Assembly (NCBI GenBank): GCA_016271365.2
Contig: CM057456.1
Span: forward strand, 666,521,501 to 666,585,500
DNA length: 64,000 nucleotides
Reading direction: 5' to 3'
From: Neoceratodus forsteri
Lineage: Eukaryota > Chordata > Ceratodontiformes > Ceratodontidae
Part shown: positions 58,540 to 64,000 of the stretch, piece after piece
Position numbering within the stretch: position 1 is the stretch's first letter
Layout of the letters: every line of letters starts with the position of its first letter
Translations under genes and position numbers: made by a program
Notes under the pieces: model-generated
The model's database searches: none
Seen by the model: the letters and a program-made list of their open reading frames with translations, nothing else
What the model was told of the DNA's origin: nothing

Positions 58540-60814
58540 GGCCCAGATATTCAAAACTTCATGCTGGGCGCAAACCGTTTACGCAGGTTTAGCACAGGTC
58601 TGCAATATTCAAAAGGCCAAACAGCATGCGCAAACTGCATCAGCGCCAGGCAAAACCATAATATATGCAAGGGGCAAACTGAACATGAATACAGGCACAA
58701 TGCTATATTTAGCAACTAGCACCATTCTAAGTTGTTTTGTGCAACCTTTTGCGCGATACAAATTACCACCCTGGAAAAGCTGGTCTTAACCCTGGGCAAT
58801 CCTGCTTTGCATGACATTGTGGCTTTATGCAGTGTTTGTGTGGCTTTGCACAACCCTAACATATGAATATGACACATAGAAAAAGCCAGACACGGAGGAC
58901 ACATGCTGCTCACTGATGGCACCACACAGATGCCAACAGCTGCCACCAGTCCCAGTCATGCCAGGCAGTAAGGAGTGACCTGGCTGCCAGGGGACACCAT
59001 GGTAATGTGGCCAAACAGCACACACCTACAGACCATACGTCTGTGGTGACCAACAGATGCCAGCACACACATGCAGCACTGTGGACATGGTGGTTGTTGA
59101 GGGGAGGGTGTATGGGTGGCCAGGCCTCACCACAGACCACAAGGCTGGGACACATCACGCAGTGCACATGGGCCAGTATTGGGAATACCCCAACACCAGT
59201 GTGCCTGTCGGATCATACGTGCCCCCCGCCACATTCCATACAACTGTACAAATGCCACAGCACACACAGCCAGCCATGTATATGTCACTGTGAGCATCCC
59301 ATGCCAGAGGTGCAGCATCTGTGGATCACACAACAGTGTAATAGTACTGTCCACTGTCAGTAATCACCTACATGTTGGGCCTGTCACGGTGTACAGTGCA
59401 GTGGTCATAATTGCCCTAGATACCATAGGCATTGCTGTGTCCCTCACACTACTGGCCCTCTTGCTACTATAGTGTCTGCTGTGCACTGTAGCATGACCTA
59501 CAGTGTGACAGGTGCATGCAGTACCACCATCACCTGTGCCTAAGCTGTGTTGTCCCCTTGGGTGCAATATGCTATGCAATACTATATACATGTAGCCTGC
59601 AGCCATCATCATGCACTGCCAGACTGACCTACAGGTGGCAATGCAGGCAGACCCGTCCAGCCCCTGTACCGCCAGATTGACCTACAGGTGGCGCTGTGGG
59701 ACCCTGCAGTAATGCAGGGCAAACTGCATGCAAATCAGGGCATAATGAGATGCTAATGTGGATGTTTGCCCAGGAACTACCTAAGTAAGCTCATTTGCAT
59801 GTCACTTTGCACCTGGCAAACGTGCTTGCACTGGGCAAATAGCTTAGCTCCACTCTAAACTCACGCAAACACATTAGCACCATGCAAATGGTTCGGGGAC
59901 TATTATACAGTTTTGCACGGTAGCAGCCATGTAGAGTGCTGATTATTGAGCGCTGCACTTTTGAGCGACTCAATAATAGCGCTCTACAAGAGAGCGAATG
60001 GTGCAATACGTTGCTATATCCTGTATAGCGAGTATAGCAAGGAGCAATACTCACTACTGCAGGATATAGCATTGTTTGTGGCCAACTCTCACTGAGCTGC
60101 TTGCAGATTGTCGTGGTGTGCACCACTTACAATGCAAGCAGACCTAGGTCCGGGTCCTGCTAGAGGCGGGAGAAATTTTTTTTGCACTATCCAATAACTT
60201 GCTGCATGGTCCGCACTGTCCTTGGAGTTTGTCATTTAAGTTTGGGGGTGTGGGGGACTTGCCCTCCACAAGGGGTGGCACGGGGGATGCAGCCCCCTGC
60301 ATAAAAAAATTGTTTATGTGTGCTTTTCTCAAGTATTGTAGCGACCGTCGCTATTTGTGACAGTCTGTAAAATATCTGTTGCCCTTTTGACCATGGAGTC
60401 AAGTTTGTTCACTTTATGTGACAGGTGATCTTTCAGACTCACCTTTATCACATAAAACCATTCTGCACACTATACTTTCACATGTGCTGCTCCTGCAGGT
60501 ATACTGGGTCCGCGCATTTGCTGGCACACATATTGGCAACATAGGTCACCTCTACCTACCTTCATGTCACTGTGCACTGTGTTGCTGATGTGGTCTGCAC
60601 TTCCTGGTTGCTATATTCAGAGCTGTCTTATTCCAGGGATAAGTTTGCCCTGCATTCCCAGCCCACTTTGCCCAGCCTCATTCCCATGCTATATTCAGAA
60701 CCTGTTTGCCCAGGGCTATTCCTTTTGAATATAGCTTGCTTTTTGCTCTGGGTTAAGTTTGCCTGCTGGGCAGTGCTAATTCAGCCCTGGGGCAAAGTTT
60801 TGAATATCTGGGCC
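58540..60814 (+). mobile_element. ATTC-family element, copy 4, with an inserted segment
   Basis: It runs from GGCCCAGATATTCAAAACTT to TTTTGAATATCTGGGCC, with CTA duplications on both sides (58537-58539 and 60815-60817). It is more diverged than copies 1, 3 and 5 (for example AGCACC where others read AGCGCC). About 545 bases not found in other copies interrupt it at 59917-60462. Confidence 0.84.
59917..60462. mobile_element. ~545-bp insertion inside ATTC copy 4
   Basis: Copies 1 and 3 run directly from TATACAGTTCTGAACA into TTTTTCACATCTGCTGCTT. Here the junctions are TTTTGCAC and TTCTGCAC, a near-perfect 8-base duplication. The insert has no clear terminal repeats. It contains AGGTCCGGGTCCTGCTAG, faintly tRNA B-box-like, a C/G-rich hairpin near 60240-60300, and GAGCG/CGCTC hairpins at 59960-59995. 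It may be a hAT-type MITE or a SINE. Confidence 0.55.
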
Positions 60815-61812
60815 CTAGAAGGAAGAGTCTGTGCCAGAATTGCTCATATAATACTGCAATTGCTCCATGTGCACTCTGGAGGATTTCATGGTTATCTGGA
60901 GGTTAACTGTATCTCTGCTGGATATTATCATCAGGATATTGTTTGTTTATATGGGGTTCATTATATTTTATCTGGATTGTTTTGTTAGCCAGATGGGTCA
61001 CAGATAAGTTAAAGTGATTTCTAACAAGTTTAATTTGATGGTAAAGTACCAACAATGTATAGGCGTTCAGAAACGTATAGTAGGTTGTTTTAATAGAGTA
61101 CTACATATGCCACACAAAATGGTAACTCAGGTAAGGACAGATAGGCCAGCAGACATTTTTTGAGTCAGATTAAAATACATTTATCACAAACTTCAGTGCT
61201 TACATTTGTAAGTCGGACCTTCAAGCTGGGGAAAGGCAGACACTGTGGTAATAAGATAATGGTGCACACAGTACCGAGCACATGATTGCAAGTCGGTGCA
61301 GCAGTACTGAAAAACAAGCTGCCAGAAAATGTTGACCTGAGTGCATGATAGAGCTGTGCCCAATGTGGAATTTCACTGACAGAATTCATGCAGAGTGGAA
61401 ATTCAGCTTCCAAAGTGCTTTCCAGGATTCATTTTTTCATCCCGAAGAATTCCAAAAAGCATTGACTAACATTCTGCATTTTACAAATCAGCGGAATATT
61501 ATTGTGCATGTTGTGAACAATTAATCCACAGTTTACATAAACTGCGAAATATGGCTACATGGTTAGCATTCCACTTCTAAATGACAGATTTTTGCTTCCA
61601 ACAGAATTCCACAGAATTAGGTGGGATTTCTGAAATTCCATGGAAGTATAGTGGAAGCAGACTTTAAAATTTCTGCAAAGTGCTAGTGTATGATTACATG
61701 ATAGTGGTATGCATACCTCTTAACCACTCAACACTAAAAATCATAGCACTGGCCTTCAAAAATCATGACAAAGGGCCAGAATGTGTAGCACTTTCCTATT
61801 TTAAACAATATT
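60815..61812. other. Spacer between ATTC copies 4 and 5
   Basis: About 1 kb. Positions 61360-61680 contain repeated GGAATTTC / GAAATTCC-type motifs, possibly another degraded inverted-repeat element. No gene was recognised. Confidence 0.4.
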
Positions 61813-63663
61813 GGGCCAGATATTCAAAACTTTGCCCAGGGGCTAAATTAGCACTGCCCGGCGGGCAAACTTAGCCCGGAGCACAGAGCAAGCTATATTG
61901 AAATGGAAATAGCCCGGTGCTAATCCTGCTGAATATTGCAGGCTAAGGAAGCCGGGCAAACTGGTCTGGGAGTGCAGGGCAAAATAGCCTGGGAATAAGA
62001 ACAGCACTGAATAAAGCAACCAGGAAGTGCAACCCACAACAACAACACAGTGCACAACAGCGTGAGGGCAGATACAGAGCGACCTACATGGCCAATGTGT
62101 GTGCCAGCAAATGCATGGACTCAGTACAGCTTCAGGAAGCAGCAGATGTGAAAGAACAGTGATCAAACTGTATATTATTCCCTGTATCATAGCAAGGCCA
62201 CAGCTAACATTAGCGCTGGAGTTAAGAAATAGCCCTGGGCAAACATGTTTGCCCAGAGCTAAATGTGCCATATTCAAAAGTGCCATGCAAATGAGCCTAC
62301 TTAGGTAGTCTCTGGGCAAACAACCAGATTAGTATCTCATTATACCCTGACTTGCATGCAGTTTGCCCAGCATTACTGCAGGGTCCCACAGAGCCACCTG
62401 TAGATCAGTCTGGAAGTACAGGGGCTGACCAGGTCCAACCGCAGCTCCACCTGTAGGTCAGTCTGGAAGTACAGGAGCTGACCAGGTCCTACCGCAGCTC
62501 CACCTGTAGGTCAGTCTGGCAGTGCACAATGATAGCTGCAGGCTACATGTAAACAGTACAGCATAGCATAGCATATTGTACCCCAGGGGACAAGACAGAA
62601 CAGGCACAGGTAGTGGTGGTGCTGCATGCAACTGTCACACTGTAGGGCATGCTACAGTGCACAGCAGACACTACAGTAGCAAGGGGGGACAGTAGTGTGA
62701 GGGACGCAGCACTTCCTATGGTGTGTAGGGCAGTGATGCTGACTGCACTGTACAGAGTGACAGGCCCAACCTGCAGGTGTTTACTGACAGTCGACATTAC
62801 TGTTACACTGTTGTGTAACCCACAGATGCTGTACCTGTGGCATGGGATGCTCACAGTGACATGTACATATCTGGCTTTGTGTGTTGTGGCAGTTGTACAG
62901 CTGTGTGGTATGTGGCTGGGAGGGGGCATATATTATCCGAAAGGCACACTAGTGTTGGGGGTATTCCTAATACTGGCCCATGTGCACTGCATGATGTGTC
63001 CCAGCCTTGTGGCCACACCTGGTCTGTGGCACAGCCTGGCCACCCATACACGCTCCCCTCAACATCCTCCATGCCCACAGTGCTGCATGTGTGTGCTGGC
63101 ATCTGTTTTTGTCCACAGATGTGTGGTCCGCAGGTATGTGCTGTATGGCTACACTGCCATGCTGTCCACTGGCGGCAGGGTCACCACTTACTGCCTGGCA
63201 TGGCTGGGACTGGTGGTAGATGATGGCATCATTGTGATGCCATCAGTTAGCAGCATGCTTCCTCTATGTTTGGCTTTATCTATGTGTCATATTTATTTGT
63301 TAGGGTCGTGCAAAACCCGCGCTAAACCCGCTGCTTAAATCTGCCGCAGTCCCGCCAAGCAGCCATTATGTCAAGAAAGCTGATTGCCCAGGATTACACC
63401 AGCTTTTCCTGGGCAGTAATGTGCACCGCTGCTAAGTGTCGCCGCTAAGTCGAGCAAACCACTTAGCGCGGCGCTAGTTGCTGAATATAGCATTGCGCCT
63501 GTATTCATGTCAGTTTGCCCCTTGCATACATTATAATTTTGCCTGGCGCTAATGCAGTTTGCCCGCACTATTTGGCCTTTTGAATATGGCAGACCCGCAC
63601 TAATCCCACGCTAAACCTGCGCAAATGATTTTTGCCCGGCGCAAAGTTTTCAATATCTGGCCC
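61813..63663 (-). mobile_element. ATTC-family element, copy 5 (inverted)
   Basis: It starts GGGCCAGATATTCAAAACTT and ends AAGTTTTCAATATCTGGCCC, with a perfect ATT duplication (61810-61812 and 63664-63666). It has three CCACCTGTAGGTCAGTCTGG-type units at 62390-62520. It carries the longest version of the shared frame: plus strand 62649-63338, 229 codons, rich in Leu, Cys and Val. It matches copies 1-3 closely over long stretches. Confidence 0.87.
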
Positions 63664-63824
63664 ATTATGTCTACAGATAGTAGGCCCCATATAGTTAGTG
63701 ATAAGGAATGTTTCTATCAACTTAGTTCAATGATTTAATAGCTTGTGTGTCCAGAAATAGCTCTAACATTATGAGGAACATCAGTAAACCTGTGCGGAGC
63801 AAGGGTAAATTTGAGTTTGAACAT

Positions 63825-64000
63825 TTTTTTTTTATTATTTAGTTGTTTAACCAGGAGTAGCACACCAAGCTGAAAGCTTTTTTACAGGAGTGACCCGGGA
63901 ACACAGGGAAGTTAAATGACTTGCTCAGGGTCACATACTACACAAAGAGAAGTTGGGGGATTCAAACCCAGGCCTGGTTTGTTGGATGTCATCAGACTTG
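63825..64000 (-). mobile_element. MIR/CORE-like tRNA-derived SINE, truncated by the window edge
   Basis: The minus strand reads CCTGGGTTTGAATCCCCCAA (B-box GGTTTGAATCC), then TGTGACCCTGAGCAAGTCAT and TTAACTTCCCTGTG. These match the MIR-type order: B box, then a GTGACCTTGGGCAAGT-like core. The tail toward 63825 is AT-rich (GGTTAAACAACTAAATAAT). The 5' end with the A box lies outside the window. Confidence 0.7.

Noticed and set aside
60130..60180. tRNA-like B-box segment as a tRNA gene
   Set aside because: No A box or cloverleaf could be drawn around it; at best a SINE remnant.

Overview
This window is vertebrate, non-coding, transposon-dominated DNA. I see no host protein-coding gene, rRNA, bacterial operon, CRISPR array or phage feature. 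Nearly every recognisable protein segment belongs to a mobile element: an L1/Tx1-type LINE, several CR1-type LINEs, L2-type LINEs, a Penelope-like element and a Crypton-type tyrosine recombinase. The combination of CR1 3' tails (TATGTTTCTATG-type), a Tx1-like L1, a Penelope element with a GIY-YIG domain, a DUF3504-type Crypton and many long foldback elements suggests an amphibian, possibly a caecilian. That is inference from repeat content, not proof.

Layout. 1-3.96 kb: a 298-bp satellite whose monomer is itself an imperfect palindrome, followed by a 242-bp near-perfect palindrome, an inverted satellite monomer and another foldback element. 4.0-7.7 kb: a three-unit higher-order repeat with roughly 136-bp subrepeats. 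7.7-11.1 kb: a nested inverted structure holding copy 1 of a 1.8-kb family whose ends read GGGCCAGATATTCAAAAC (here called the ATTC family). 11.8-14.8 kb: a decayed CR1. 15.6-19.4 kb: two more ATTC copies, head to head. 19.9-21.5 kb: a decayed Crypton-type recombinase gene, apparently with one intron. 22.0-29.5 kb: a minus-strand Penelope-like relic split by a nearly full-length L1 (22667-28951) with a 12-bp target-site duplication and a poly(A) tail.

29.5-33.3 kb is mostly unrecognised, apart from a CR1 tail, an L2 3' end and a (CA)n run. 33.3-35.3 kb is a 1.9-kb foldback element. 36.3-37.6 kb holds a CR1 3' fragment interrupted by a small hairpin element, then an L2-type 3' end. 38.7-43.3 kb holds two palindromic MITE-like elements and two minus-strand CR1 copies in tandem. 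43.9-52.2 kb is a palindromic element family apparently interrupted by an L2-type LINE carrying a 2A-like motif and by a second L2-type 3' end. 52.6-54.5 kb is an old minus-strand LINE. 55.6-57.1 kb is another foldback. 58.5-63.7 kb contains ATTC copies 4 and 5, tail to tail. The window ends in a MIR/CORE-like SINE.

Nothing here works together as a pathway. The content is best read as a time-ordered stack of insertions. The autonomous elements (L1, CR1, L2, Penelope, Crypton) all carry frameshifts or stops. The most abundant sequence class is non-autonomous foldback DNA.
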